Of a stretch of DNA of 64,000 nucleotides, positions 37,674-46,699 are shown piece after piece. The position numbers and the translations under genes were made by a program. Source of the DNA: Rhodobacteraceae bacterium HLUCCA12 (GTDB taxonomy: Bacteria; Pseudomonadota; Alphaproteobacteria; Rhodobacterales; Rhodobacteraceae); assembly GCA_001314715.1 (NCBI GenBank), contig LJSV01000003.1, positions 248,001 through 312,000 of the forward strand, read 5' to 3'. The notes below the pieces were generated by a model. That model saw only the letters and a program-made list of their open reading frames with translations. It was not told the DNA's origin and did no database searches. The stretch's first letter is position 1, and the number at the start of each line of letters is the position of its first letter.

Positions 37674-39029
37674 ATGAACACTGACTCGCAACTCGCCGGG
37701 CTAGGCCTTTTTGACGCGCGCGTGCCGCGATACACGAGCTATCCCACCGCGCCGCAATTCTCCGCCGCGGTGGGGGAATCGCAATTCGTGGACTGGCTGC
37801 GTGCCATCGCACCAGATAGCCGGATCTCGCTCTATATCCATGTGCCGTTCTGCCGCAGGCTGTGCTGGTTTTGCGCCTGCCGCACGCAGGGCACCAGCAC
37901 CGACGCCCCCGTCGTCGCCTATGTCGAGCATCTCAAGGCCGAGCTTGCGCTGCTTGGCCGGATCCTGCCCGAGGGCGTTACGCTGTCACGCCTGCACTGG
38001 GGCGGCGGAACGCCGACGCTGCTGCCGCCCGAGCAGATGCGCGATCTGTCGCGTGCGATCTTCGACATCGCCCCCCTGGGCACGGCGGCCGAATTCTCGG
38101 TCGAGATCGACCCCAACGAGATCGACGCGGCACGGCTGGACGCGCTGGCCGAGGCGGGGATGAACCGCGCCTCGATCGGGGTGCAGGATTTCGATGCCGA
38201 GATTCAGAAGACGATCGGGCGCGACCAGAGCTATGAGATCACCCGCGATGCGGTCGAGGCGATCCGCGCCCGCGGGGTGACGAGCCTGAATGCCGATATC
38301 CTGTATGGATTGCCGCACCAGACCCGCTCACGGGTGTCGGATTCGGTTCAGAAACTGCTCTCGCTCGCGCCCGACCGGGTGGCGCTTTATGGCTATGCCC
38401 ATGTGCCCTGGATGGCCCGGCGGCAACAACTGATCCCGTCGGACACGCTGCCGCGCCCCGAAGAACGGCTTGAGCTGTTCGAAACCGCGCGCCAGCTTTT
38501 TGCCTGGGACGGCTATCGCGAGATCGGCATCGACCATTTCGCCCGCCCCACGGACGGGCTTGCGATTGCGGCCGATCAGGGCACCTTGCGGCGCAACTTT
38601 CAGGGGTACACCGATGACACGGCGCCGGTTCTGGTCGGGCTTGGCGCCTCGTCGATCTCGCGCTTTCCGCAGGGCTATGCGCAGATGAACCCATCGACAT
38701 CGGGTTGGGTCAAGGCCGTGCAGGCGGGCCATTTCGCCACGACGCGCGGACACGCCTTTCAAGGCGACGACCTGTTGCGCGGACGGATCATCGAGGCGCT
38801 GATGTGCGACTTCACGGTCGACAAGACCGCCCTGATCGCGGATTTCGGCGCCTCTCCGGCCCAGCTGGACGATCTGTTCAGGCCCGTGGCGGAAAAATTC
38901 GGCGACTTTGTCACCGATGATGCGCAGCACTTTACCATACCGGCGCGCGGCCGACCGCTGGCGCGCATGATCGCCGCCGGGTTCGACGGGTATGCGATGG
39001 CGCGCACCGGGCATTCGACGGCCGTCTGA
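37674..39029 (+). CDS. hemN: Oxygen-independent coproporphyrinogen III oxidase
   Basis: 451 aa radical-SAM enzyme. The CxxxCxxC motif is Cys60, Cys64 and Cys67 in FCRRLCWFCACR. GGGTPTLL and the HemN C-terminal domain follow. It oxidatively decarboxylates coproporphyrinogen III without O2, supplying heme for the cbb3 oxidase. The MNTDS start has only a distant AGGG; the FNR box geometry places the transcript start at or next to the ATG, so the message may be leaderless. Confidence 0.95.
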   Translation: MNTDSQLAGLGLFDARVPRYTSYPTAPQFSAAVGESQFVDWLRAIAPDSRISLYIHVPFCRRLCWFCACRTQGTSTDAPVVAYVEHLKAELALLGRILPEGVTLSRLHWGGGTPTLLPPEQMRDLSRAIFDIAPLGTAAEFSVEIDPNEIDAARLDALAEAGMNRASIGVQDFDAEIQKTIGRDQSYEITRDAVEAIRARGVTSLNADILYGLPHQTRSRVSDSVQKLLSLAPDRVALYGYAHVPWMARRQQLIPSDTLPRPEERLELFETARQLFAWDGYREIGIDHFARPTDGLAIAADQGTLRRNFQGYTDDTAPVLVGLGASSISRFPQGYAQMNPSTSGWVKAVQAGHFATTRGHAFQGDDLLRGRIIEALMCDFTVDKTALIADFGASPAQLDDLFRPVAEKFGDFVTDDAQHFTIPARGRPLARMIAAGFDGYAMARTGHSTAV

Positions 39030-39060
39030 TCGGCCCCGCCGGCGCGCGTGGGAGGCGCGA

Positions 39061-39843
39061 TCACTGACCGGCGGGGCGCGGGGCGAACGGAAGGCTGCTG
39101 GACAGCCCGCCGTCGATCACCAGAACCTGGCCGTTGATATAGGACGCTGCATCGGACGCCAGAAAGGCCACGGCCTCGGCGACCTCGTCCGCTTCGCCTC
39201 CGCGCTGCAAGGGGTTGAGCTGGCCGATCCTGTCGCCGCGACCGCGTCGGCGCGCGGCGTCGTAGAGCGGGGCGGTCATCGGCGTCTCGATCAGACCGGG
39301 GGCGACGGCATTGATGCGAATGCCGCGCCCCGTCAATGCCGCCGCGACCGTCTGGACCATGTTGATGACGCCGGCCTTGGACGCGGAATAGGGGATGCCC
39401 CCCGCGCCCGCCCGCAACCCGGCCGCCGAGGCGGTGCAGACGATCGAGGCGCCCGCCTGCATATGCGGCAGCGCCGTCGTGATCGCGAGCCAGGGGCCGA
39501 TCAGGTTGATGCGCAGGATCTCGGCGAAGTCCTTTGAATCGGTGGCAAGGTCGGGGATCAGGGGCCCGGAGACACCGGCATTGGCATGCAGGATGTCGAG
39601 CCGGCCGAAAGCGGCGATCGCCTGATCGGTGATGCGCTGCGCGCCGTCGTCACTGGCGCAGTCGGCCACAACCGCCTCGACCCGGCCACCGGCCTGGCGG
39701 ATCAGTTCGGCGGTCTCCGCGACCGACGGATTGCGGTCGGCCGCGACCACGGCCGCGCCACGCTCGGCCAGAAGGCGCGCCGTCGCGCGGCCGATACCAC
39801 CGGCGGCGCCGGTGACAACGGCGACCTTGCCCGAAAGGGTCAT
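39061..39843 (-). CDS. SDR family oxidoreductase (LvaD-like context)
   Basis: 260 aa classical short-chain dehydrogenase. Cofactor motif [20 protein letters not shown], the catalytic serine region CTASAAG and YSASK with Tyr/Lys. An aspartate after the second strand (AADRN) favours NAD(H). The start overlaps the acyl-CoA dehydrogenase stop as ATGA, so the two act together. With the APH kinase opposite, a 4-hydroxyacyl/4-oxoacyl-CoA role is possible. Confidence 0.88.
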   Translation of the reverse strand: MTLSGKVAVVTGAAGGIGRATARLLAERGAAVVAADRNPSVAETAELIRQAGGRVEAVVADCASDDGAQRITDQAIAAFGRLDILHANAGVSGPLIPDLATDSKDFAEILRINLIGPWLAITTALPHMQAGASIVCTASAAGLRAGAGGIPYSASKAGVINMVQTVAAALTGRGIRINAVAPGLIETPMTAPLYDAARRRGRGDRIGQLNPLQRGGEADEVAEAVAFLASDAASYINGQVLVIDGGLSSSLPFAPRPAGQ

Positions 39844-41099
39844 TGCGGCAAGCCGCGCGACGTGACCATCGGCGTCCAGCCCGGATGGTTCAGACCCTTG
39901 CGCTTGCGCAACTCAAGGCGGGCGAGCTGATCGCGATGCACTTCGTCGGGGCCATCGGCAAGCCGGATCACCCGCGCAATGGCATAGGCGATCGCGGTGC
40001 CGAAATCGTTGCCGGTGCCGCCGCCGCCAAACACCTGAATGGCCCAGTCGGTGACCTTGCAGGCCATGTTCGGCACGGCGATCTTGATCATGGCGATCTC
40101 GGCGCGGGCCTCCTTGTTGCCGACGGTGTCCATCTTGTGGGCGGTGTGCAGCGTCAGCAGGCGGCATTGGTCGATCATGATGCGCGCCTCGGCGATGCGT
40201 TCGCGCGTGACCGACTGGTCGGCGACCGGCTTGCCAAAGGCCACGCGCTGCATGGCGCGGTCGATCATGTTTTCCAGCGTGCGTTCGGCCAGGCCGATCA
40301 GACGCATGCAATGGTGAATGCGGCCCGGCCCCAGTCGGCCCTGCGCGATCTCGAAACCGCGGCCCTCGCCCAGCAGCATGTTGCTGGCCGGGACGCGAAC
40401 ATTCTCGAACACCACTTCCGAGGCGCGGTCAGGCACGCCGTAATACCCGAATACGGGCAACGACCGGACGACGCGCACGCCGGGGGCGTCCATCGGCACA
40501 AGGATCATGCTTTGCTGCTTGTGCCGGTCGGGGTTGTCGGGGTCGGTCTTGCCCATGAAGATGCAGATCTTGCAGGCCGGGTTCGACGCGCCGGTCGTGT
40601 ACCATTTTCGGGCATTGATGACGTAGTCATCGCCGTCGCGGCGGATCTCGGCCTGGATATTGGTGGCATCGGATGAGGCGACATCGGGTTCGGTCATCGC
40701 AAAGCAAGAGCGGATCTTGCCGTCGAGCAAGGGCGCCAGCCATTGCTGTTTCTGCGCCTCGGTGCCGTAGCGTTCCAGCACTTCCATGTTGCCGGTGTCA
40801 GGCGCATTGCAGTTGAACACCTCGGGCGCCAGCAGGGAACGGCCCATGATCTCGCACAGGCGGCCGTATTCGACATTGCTCAGCCCCGCGCCGCGTTCGC
40901 TGTCGGGCAGGAACAGGTTCCAGAGCCCGGCTTCGCGCGCCAGCGGTTTCAGTTCCTCGATGACCGGATAGACACGAAACGGTCCCAGCTCCTCGGCCTC
41001 GCGGAAATAGCGCGCTTCGTTGGGATAGATGTGGCGGTCCATGAAGTCGGCGAGCCGGGTTTCCAGCTCAAGGACGCGGGCAGTCTTGTCAGGGATCAT
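39840..41099 (-). CDS. ACAD10/11-like acyl-CoA dehydrogenase
   Basis: 419 aa FAD acyl-CoA dehydrogenase. [40 protein letters not shown], the block [16 protein letters not shown] and the end [17 protein letters not shown] follow the ACAD10/ACAD11 branch rather than fatty-acid dehydrogenases of ordinary beta-oxidation. In animals these domains act with an APH kinase on 4-hydroxyacyl-CoAs. Its 3' end is coupled to the SDR, and an APH gene diverges 122 bp upstream. Confidence 0.9.
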   Translation of the reverse strand: MIPDKTARVLELETRLADFMDRHIYPNEARYFREAEELGPFRVYPVIEELKPLAREAGLWNLFLPDSERGAGLSNVEYGRLCEIMGRSLLAPEVFNCNAPDTGNMEVLERYGTEAQKQQWLAPLLDGKIRSCFAMTEPDVASSDATNIQAEIRRDGDDYVINARKWYTTGASNPACKICIFMGKTDPDNPDRHKQQSMILVPMDAPGVRVVRSLPVFGYYGVPDRASEVVFENVRVPASNMLLGEGRGFEIAQGRLGPGRIHHCMRLIGLAERTLENMIDRAMQRVAFGKPVADQSVTRERIAEARIMIDQCRLLTLHTAHKMDTVGNKEARAEIAMIKIAVPNMACKVTDWAIQVFGGGGTGNDFGTAIAYAIARVIRLADGPDEVHRDQLARLELRKRKGLNHPGWTPMVTSRGLPQ

Positions 41100-41221
41100 G
41101 GCGGGCTCCTCTTTGCGGGCAGCGTAGCGCCTGGCATAACATCTGACAAGATCGTCTGACGATTAAACTTGCCACCGCGCCCACGCACCGGCATTCTGGA
41201 CGCAACGGGCAGGAGGACGAA

Positions 41222-42244
41222 ATGGCCGAAGCGGAACTCGATGCGTGGATGGCGCAGAATGTGGCCGGGTATCGCGGGCCCTTGACGCTGCACCGGCTGT
41301 CGGGCGGGCAGTCGAACCCGACCTGGCGGATCGAGGCGGCCAGCGGGCGCTACGTGTTGCGCCAGAAACCGGTGGGCAACGTGCTGCCCTCGGCACATCA
41401 GGTGGACCGTGAGTATCGCGTGATGAAGGCGCTGGCACCGACGCCGGTGCCGGTGCCCCGTGTCCTGGCCCTGTGCGAGGATACGGCCGTCATGGGGTCG
41501 ATGTTCTTTGTCATGGACCATATCGAAGGCCGGACCCTGTTCGACCCGCGCCTGCCCGGACTTGCGGCATCGGAACGCGCGGCGATCTTCGATCAGATGA
41601 ACCAGGCGATCGCCGCGATCAGCTTGGTGGACCCGGTCGCGGTGGGGCTGGACGATTACGGGCGCCACGGCGGCTATGTGCAGCGCCAGATCAGTCGTTG
41701 GACAAAGCAGTATCGCGCCAGCGAAACGCAGCCGATCCTGTCGATGGATGCCCTGATCGACTGGCTGCCGCAGAACATGCCCGACACGCCCGAAGAGGTC
41801 CGCCTGGCGCATGGCGATTTCCGGCTGGACAACCTGATCCTGCATCCCAACGAACCCCGCGTGCTGGCGGTGGTGGACTGGGAGCTGTCGACACTGGGCT
41901 GCCCCTTTGCCGATTTTGCCTATAACGTGATGGCCTGGCGGATCGCGCCGGGGCTCTTCCGCGGGCTGGGCGGCGTCGATCTGGCCGGCACGGGAATACC
42001 GAGCGAAGATGCCTATATCGACCTCTGGTGCCAGAGAACCGGGCGCAGACGGCCCGAGAATTTCGACTTCTACATCATCCTCAGCATGTTTCGGATCGCC
42101 GCGATCCTGCAAGGAATCGCGCGGCGCGCGCTGGATGGCACCGCCGCCGACCCCAAGGCGGCCGAGATGGGGGCCAAGGCCGCCCCGCTTGCCGATATCG
42201 CTTGGGATATGGCACGGCGTCTGAACGGGTCGGCGTCGTCGTGA
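41222..42244 (+). CDS. APH-family kinase, ACAD10/11 N-domain/LvaA type
   Basis: 340 aa aminoglycoside-phosphotransferase fold. RLSGGQSNPTWRI nucleotide loop, the invariant lysine in LRQKPVG, the Brenner motif AHGDFRLDNLI and the metal aspartate in VDWELSTLG. As a stand-alone protein beside an ACAD10/11-like dehydrogenase it probably phosphorylates the hydroxyl of a hydroxyacyl-CoA rather than an antibiotic. AGGAGG precedes the ATG. Its stop overlaps the GTG start of the GntR gene. Confidence 0.88.
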   Translation: MAEAELDAWMAQNVAGYRGPLTLHRLSGGQSNPTWRIEAASGRYVLRQKPVGNVLPSAHQVDREYRVMKALAPTPVPVPRVLALCEDTAVMGSMFFVMDHIEGRTLFDPRLPGLAASERAAIFDQMNQAIAAISLVDPVAVGLDDYGRHGGYVQRQISRWTKQYRASETQPILSMDALIDWLPQNMPDTPEEVRLAHGDFRLDNLILHPNEPRVLAVVDWELSTLGCPFADFAYNVMAWRIAPGLFRGLGGVDLAGTGIPSEDAYIDLWCQRTGRRRPENFDFYIILSMFRIAAILQGIARRALDGTAADPKAAEMGAKAAPLADIAWDMARRLNGSASS

Positions 42245-42900
42245 ACTCGCATCCCGGCAAGCCCCACCCATCCGGTCCCGAGACCCTGGTGCGCGATATC
42301 CTGCACGGCCTGTCCGAGGGCCGCTTTGCGCCCGGCCAGCGGTTGGCGGAACCCGACCTGATGGCGCGATACGGTGTCGGGCGCTCGACCGTGCGTGAGG
42401 CATTGGGCCGGCTTGCGGCGGGTGGCGTGGTGACGCTGGCCCCGCATCGGGGCGCGCATATCCGGCTGCTGACCCGGCGGGAAACGGCCGATGTGCTGCG
42501 CGTGTCCGAATATCTGTTGGGTCTGGCGGCACGGCAGGCGGCCGAGGCGGTGCTGGCAGGTGGCGATCCGTCGCGACTGGTCGCCGCCGCCGACGCCTAT
42601 ACCCATGCGGATGCCGCAACCGAATCGCGTGCGCGCGCCCGCTATTACCGGGCGCTGATCGAACTCGGCGGCAACAGTGAGCTGGAGCGTCTGTTGCCCG
42701 CATTGCAAGTGCATCTGATCCGCGCGCAATTGCGGTCATCGCGCCACGCCAGCGCCGAAAACGAGCGCGCGGCCCTGGTGGCCGCGATCCGCGCGGGACA
42801 GCCCGGCACGGCGGAACGCACCGCGCGCATCCCGATTGCCACACTCATCGCGCGGCTGGACGATTTGCCCGACAGCGCCTTTGCCGCCGAGGGCGGATGA
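42241..42900 (+). CDS. GntR family regulator (FCD type)
   Basis: 219 aa. Winged helix LVRDILHGLSEGRFAPGQRL with recognition helix GVGRSTVREALGRLAAGG, then an all-helical FCD effector domain. It starts with GTG overlapping the kinase stop (GTGA), so it is made together with the kinase and probably controls this island. The ligand is likely an organic acid or acyl-CoA (inference). Confidence 0.88.
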   Translation: MNSHPGKPHPSGPETLVRDILHGLSEGRFAPGQRLAEPDLMARYGVGRSTVREALGRLAAGGVVTLAPHRGAHIRLLTRRETADVLRVSEYLLGLAARQAAEAVLAGGDPSRLVAAADAYTHADAATESRARARYYRALIELGGNSELERLLPALQVHLIRAQLRSSRHASAENERAALVAAIRAGQPGTAERTARIPIATLIARLDDLPDSAFAAEGG

Positions 42901-42967
42901 AAAGCGACCCGAGCCAGGGATTTGGACGCGGCCTCTAGGCAGCGCGGGGCGAAAAGGCTATCCCTGA

Positions 42968-43660
42968 ATGAGATTTGATCAATTTCAGGCGCCGGGGATG
43001 CACAGCTCCGACAACCCACCGTTTCTTGCCAAGCTGCCCGAGCACGAATCGACCTATCGCCGGCTGCGCGACATGGTTTTGTTCGGCGACATGGCGCCTG
43101 GCCAGAAGGTCACGATCCAGGGGATCACGCGCGCACTTGAGGCGGGCATGACCCCCGTGCGCGAGGCGATCCGGCGGCTGACCGCCGAAGGCGCACTGGA
43201 GTTGCATGAGAACCGCCGCGTTTCGGTGCCACGGCTGACCCCGTCGCAACTTGAGGAAATCGCCTTTGCGCGCCTTGCGCTTGAACCCCGGCTGGCGCGG
43301 GGCGCAGTGGCGCGCATGCAGCCCGCCGATATCGACCGCCTGGCGCAAATCGACCGCGAGATCGACGCGGCCATCGCCGATGTCGATGTCCACCGGTATC
43401 TGGCCGGAAACTTCCGGTTTCACTTTGCCCTGTACGAGCTTGCCGATGCGCCGATCCTGTTGTCGCTGACGCAATCGCTTTGGCTTCGGTTCGGGCCGTC
43501 GCTTCGCGTGGTGATCGAAAGCGAGGCCAGCATCGGCCCCGACCGCCACCGCGACGCCGTCGCCGCGATGCGGCAAAACGATGCCCGCGCCCTGTCCGAG
43601 GCGATCGAAGCCGACATTGCCCAAGGGATGGAGCGCGTGCGCGCCGAATTGGGTGCGTAA
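42968..43660 (+). CDS. GntR family regulator (FCD type) of the aminotransferase operon
   Basis: 230 aa. HTH (YRRLRDMVLFGDMAPGQKVTIQGI, recognition helix GMTPVREAIRRLTAEGALEL) and FCD domain with histidines DVHRYLAGNFRFHFALY. A TTTGATCAATTT half-palindrome lies inside the first codons; if the ATG at 42998 is the true start it becomes a normal upstream operator. The same motif occurs twice before the next gene, so this protein probably binds there. Confidence 0.88.
   Translation: MRFDQFQAPGMHSSDNPPFLAKLPEHESTYRRLRDMVLFGDMAPGQKVTIQGITRALEAGMTPVREAIRRLTAEGALELHENRRVSVPRLTPSQLEEIAFARLALEPRLARGAVARMQPADIDRLAQIDREIDAAIADVDVHRYLAGNFRFHFALYELADAPILLSLTQSLWLRFGPSLRVVIESEASIGPDRHRDAVAAMRQNDARALSEAIEADIAQGMERVRAELGA
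42973..42985. promoter_or_regulatory. Putative GntR operator (TTTGATCAATTT)
   Basis: Core TTGATCAA at 42975-42982 at the start of the gntR gene, shared with the sites at 43676-43717. Suggests autoregulation. Confidence 0.55.
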
Positions 43661-43675
43661 CGAACGGGCGCAATA

Positions 43676-43717
43676 ATTTGATCAAATCCATTGCGGGCCG
43701 GCAGATTTGATCATAAT
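43676..43717. promoter_or_regulatory. Tandem GntR operators upstream of aminotransferase gene
   Basis: A perfect 12-bp palindrome ATTTGATCAAAT at 43676-43687 and a second site ATTTGATCATAAT at 43705-43717, centres 29 bp apart, 55-95 bp before the aminotransferase ATG. Confidence 0.6.
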
Positions 43718-43770
43718 CTGGCGCGAACCGAATCTGCCCGGCCAACGCCGGGCCAGCAGAGGATGCCGCC

Positions 43771-45165
43771 ATGCCCACAATCACCAACCACATGCCCACG
43801 GCCGAACTTCAGGCGCTGGATGCCGCGCATCACATGCACCCGTTCACCCAGAACGCGGGGCTGGCCAAGAAAGGCGCGCGGATCATCACGCGGGCCAGCG
43901 GCGTGACCCTGACCGACAGCGAAGGCCACGAGATCATCGACGCCATGGCCGGCCTTTGGTGCGTGAACATCGGCTATGGCCGCAAGGAAATGGCCGCCGT
44001 CGCCGCGCGCCAGATGGAAGAGCTGCCCTATTACAACACCTTCTTTCAGACCTCGCATGTGCCCGCGATCGCGCTGGCCAACCGGATCGCCGAGCTGGCG
44101 CCGGGTGATCTGAATCACGTGTTCTTCGCCGGCTCCGGCTCTGAGGCAAACGACACCAATATCCGCATGGTCCGCCACTACTGGGCGCTCAAGGGGAAGC
44201 CCGAAAAGTCGGTCATCATCAGCCGCAAGAATGCCTATCACGGCTCTTCCATGGGCAGCGGCAGCCTTGGGGGCATGGCGGCGATGCATGCGCAGGGCGG
44301 CATGCCGATCCCCGACATCGTTCATATCGACCAGCCGAACTGGTATTCTGAAGGCGGCGATCAGACGCCCGAGGACTTCGGGCTTGAACGCGCGCGGCAA
44401 CTGGAGGCCAAGATCAAGGAGCTGGGCGCCGACCGGGTGGCCGCCTTCATCGGAGAGCCGGTGCAGGGGGCGGGCGGCGTGATCGTGCCGCCTGCGACCT
44501 ATTGGCCCGAGATCCAGCGCATCTGCGACAAATACGGCATCCTGCTGATCGCCGATGAGGTGATCTGCGGATTCGGCCGCACCGGCAACTGGTTCGGCAG
44601 CCAGACGATGGGCATTCGCCCCCATATCATGACCATCGCCAAGGGCCTGTCGTCGGGCTATGCGCCGATCGGCGGGTCCATCGTCTGTGACGAGGTTGCG
44701 AATACCATCGCGCAGGACGAATTCAATCACGGCTACACCTATTCCGGCCACCCGGTCTGCGCCGCCGTCGCGCTGGAGAATTTGCGCATCATCGAGGAAG
44801 AGGGGATCATCGACCATGTCCGCGACGTGGCCCATCCCTATCTTGCCGAAAGCTGGCATGCGCTGGGCGACCATCCCCTGGTCGGCGAAACCAAGCTGGT
44901 CGGGTTGATGGGATCGCTGGCGCTGTCGCCCGACAAGGCGCGCCGCGCGCCCTTCGCGGCCGAGGCCGGCACCGTCGGCTATATCGTGCGCGAGCGGTGC
45001 TTTGCCAACAACCTGGTCATGCGCCATGTCGGCGACCGGATGATCATTTCGCCGCCGCTGGTCATCACCCCCGCCCAGATCGACACGTTGATCGAACGCG
45101 CGACCCGCGCCTTTGACGAGGCCTATGCACAGGTCAAGGCCGAAGGCTTGATGAAAGCGGCCTGA
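43771..45165 (+). CDS. Class III aminotransferase (putrescine/omega-amino acid:pyruvate type)
   Basis: 464 aa PLP enzyme. HPFTQNAGLAKKGARIITRASG at the N-terminus, FAGSGSEANDTNIRM, NAYHGSSMGSGSLGG, DEVICGFGRTG and the PLP lysine Lys291 in TIAKGLSSGYAPIGG. This is the SpuC/beta-alanine-pyruvate branch. With the FAD oxidase that follows it probably degrades a polyamine or omega-amine; the exact substrate is not settled. The stop overlaps the oxidase ATG (TGATG). Confidence 0.88.
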   Translation: MPTITNHMPTAELQALDAAHHMHPFTQNAGLAKKGARIITRASGVTLTDSEGHEIIDAMAGLWCVNIGYGRKEMAAVAARQMEELPYYNTFFQTSHVPAIALANRIAELAPGDLNHVFFAGSGSEANDTNIRMVRHYWALKGKPEKSVIISRKNAYHGSSMGSGSLGGMAAMHAQGGMPIPDIVHIDQPNWYSEGGDQTPEDFGLERARQLEAKIKELGADRVAAFIGEPVQGAGGVIVPPATYWPEIQRICDKYGILLIADEVICGFGRTGNWFGSQTMGIRPHIMTIAKGLSSGYAPIGGSIVCDEVANTIAQDEFNHGYTYSGHPVCAAVALENLRIIEEEGIIDHVRDVAHPYLAESWHALGDHPLVGETKLVGLMGSLALSPDKARRAPFAAEAGTVGYIVRERCFANNLVMRHVGDRMIISPPLVITPAQIDTLIERATRAFDEAYAQVKAEGLMKAA

Positions 45166-46466
45166 TGGACCTGTTGACCGCCAACGACCGGCCGGGGGAA
45201 TACCCGCGTTCCTGGTATGCCGAGACCGCGGAACCCCTGGCGCCTCAACCCGCCGCCGAAGGGGCGCTGAGCTGCGATGTCTGCGTGATTGGCGGCGGGT
45301 TCACCGGTTTGTCGGCTGCGCTGCATCTGGCCGAGCGCGGCTATGACGTCATCTTGCTGGAAGGGCAACGGCTGGGCTTTGGTGCGTCGGGGCGCAACGG
45401 CGGCCAGGTCGGCACCGGCCAGCGGCTGGACCAGGACGCGCTGGAATCCATGGTCGGCAAGACCGCGGCGCGCGCGCTGTGGGATCTGTCGCTGGAATCG
45501 GTCGCACTGGTGCGCGACCTGGCCGCGCGCCATGCCCCCGATGCAGGCTATGCCGCTGGCATCATCCATGCCGCGCACAAGCCCGGCCACGTGCGCGACA
45601 GCCACGCCTATGCCGAAAAGATGGCGCGCGATTATGGCTATGACCTGATCCGCCCGCTGTCGCGCGACGAGATGCGCGCCATGGTCGGCTCGCCTGCCTA
45701 TCACGGCGGCGATATCGACATGGGCGGCGGGCATCTGCATCCGCTGCGCCTTGCGCTGGGCATGGCGCGCGCGGCGCAGTCCGCCGGGGTGCGCCTGTTC
45801 GAGCAATCACGCGTGACCGCGCTGACCAAGGGCGATCCGGCCCTGATCGAAACCGACCGCGCGCGGATCACCGCGCGGTTCGTGGCGATGGGCTGCAACG
45901 GCTATCTGGGGCGGCTTGATCCGGGTGTCGCGGCGCGGGTGATGCCGATCAACAATTTCATCGCCGCAACCCGGCCGATGCGCGACGACGAACGGCGCGC
46001 GGTGATCCGCGACAACCACGCGGTGGCCGATACCAAGTTCGTCATCAACTACTTCCGCTTTTCCGAGGACAATCGCCTGCTGTTCGGCGGCGGCGAAAGC
46101 TATGGCTACCGGTTTCCGGCCGACATCGCCGCCAAGGTTCGCAAACCGATGGAGGCGATCTTTCCACAGCTTGCGGGCATCGAGATCACGCATGCCTGGG
46201 GCGGAACGCTGGGCATCACCTTCAACCGCATGCCGCATTTCGAGCGGCTGGCCGGCAATGTGCTGTCGGCCTCGGGCTATTCCGGCCACGGTGTCGCCAT
46301 GGCAACGCTGGGCGGCAAGCTGCTGGCCGAGGCGCTGAGCGGTCAGGCGGAGCGCTTTGACATCATGGCATCGGTGCCCAGCCCCCGGTTTCCGGGCGGC
46401 GCATCGTTGCGCTGGCCGCTGCTGGTGGCGGCGATGGTCTGGTTCTCGCTGCGCGACCGGCTCTGA
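45165..46466 (+). CDS. FAD-dependent amine/amino-acid oxidase (PuuB/DAO type)
   Basis: 433 aa. Rossmann GGGFTG at 43-48 with LLEGQRLGFGASGRNGGQVG, the DadA/PuuB flavin-binding opening, then a DAO-type substrate domain with RMPHFERLAGNVLSASGYSGHGV near the C-terminus. Oxidises a primary or secondary amine. Homologues include gamma-glutamylputrescine oxidase and glycine oxidases. Coupled to the aminotransferase. Confidence 0.87.
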   Translation: MDLLTANDRPGEYPRSWYAETAEPLAPQPAAEGALSCDVCVIGGGFTGLSAALHLAERGYDVILLEGQRLGFGASGRNGGQVGTGQRLDQDALESMVGKTAARALWDLSLESVALVRDLAARHAPDAGYAAGIIHAAHKPGHVRDSHAYAEKMARDYGYDLIRPLSRDEMRAMVGSPAYHGGDIDMGGGHLHPLRLALGMARAAQSAGVRLFEQSRVTALTKGDPALIETDRARITARFVAMGCNGYLGRLDPGVAARVMPINNFIAATRPMRDDERRAVIRDNHAVADTKFVINYFRFSEDNRLLFGGGESYGYRFPADIAAKVRKPMEAIFPQLAGIEITHAWGGTLGITFNRMPHFERLAGNVLSASGYSGHGVAMATLGGKLLAEALSGQAERFDIMASVPSPRFPGGASLRWPLLVAAMVWFSLRDRL

Positions 46467-46661
46467 GCACGCGATTCGCCTGCAATGCGGCGCAGGCATC
46501 GAATGTGCCGGGGGCCAGGCCAATGGCCGTGGCCGAAATACAACGGCCATCGACGGTGCCACCACCGAAACCACAAGAGATAGTGTGCCTGCGCCCACTT
46601 GGCCCAAGTCGCGGCAAGCCATTGGAATGAATCGGCTTTTCGCCTGCGACCGATGAACCTA

Positions 46662-46693
46662 ACACTTTCGGGGCTGCCAACACACTTTCGGGG
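46662..46693 (+). repeat. Direct repeat ACACTTTCGGGG x2
   Basis: Two copies 20 bp apart just before the GTG of the deacetylase gene; the second overlaps its Shine-Dalgarno region. Similar ACTTTCG arms occur upstream of ugpB. The rest of the 233-bp gap from 46467 holds nothing I recognise. Confidence 0.5.
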
Positions 46694-46699
46694 GACGGT

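Noticed and set aside
41222-42244. Aminoglycoside resistance gene
   Set aside because: The APH fold is present, but the pairing with an ACAD10/11-like dehydrogenase and the GntR coupling point to metabolism, not antibiotic modification.
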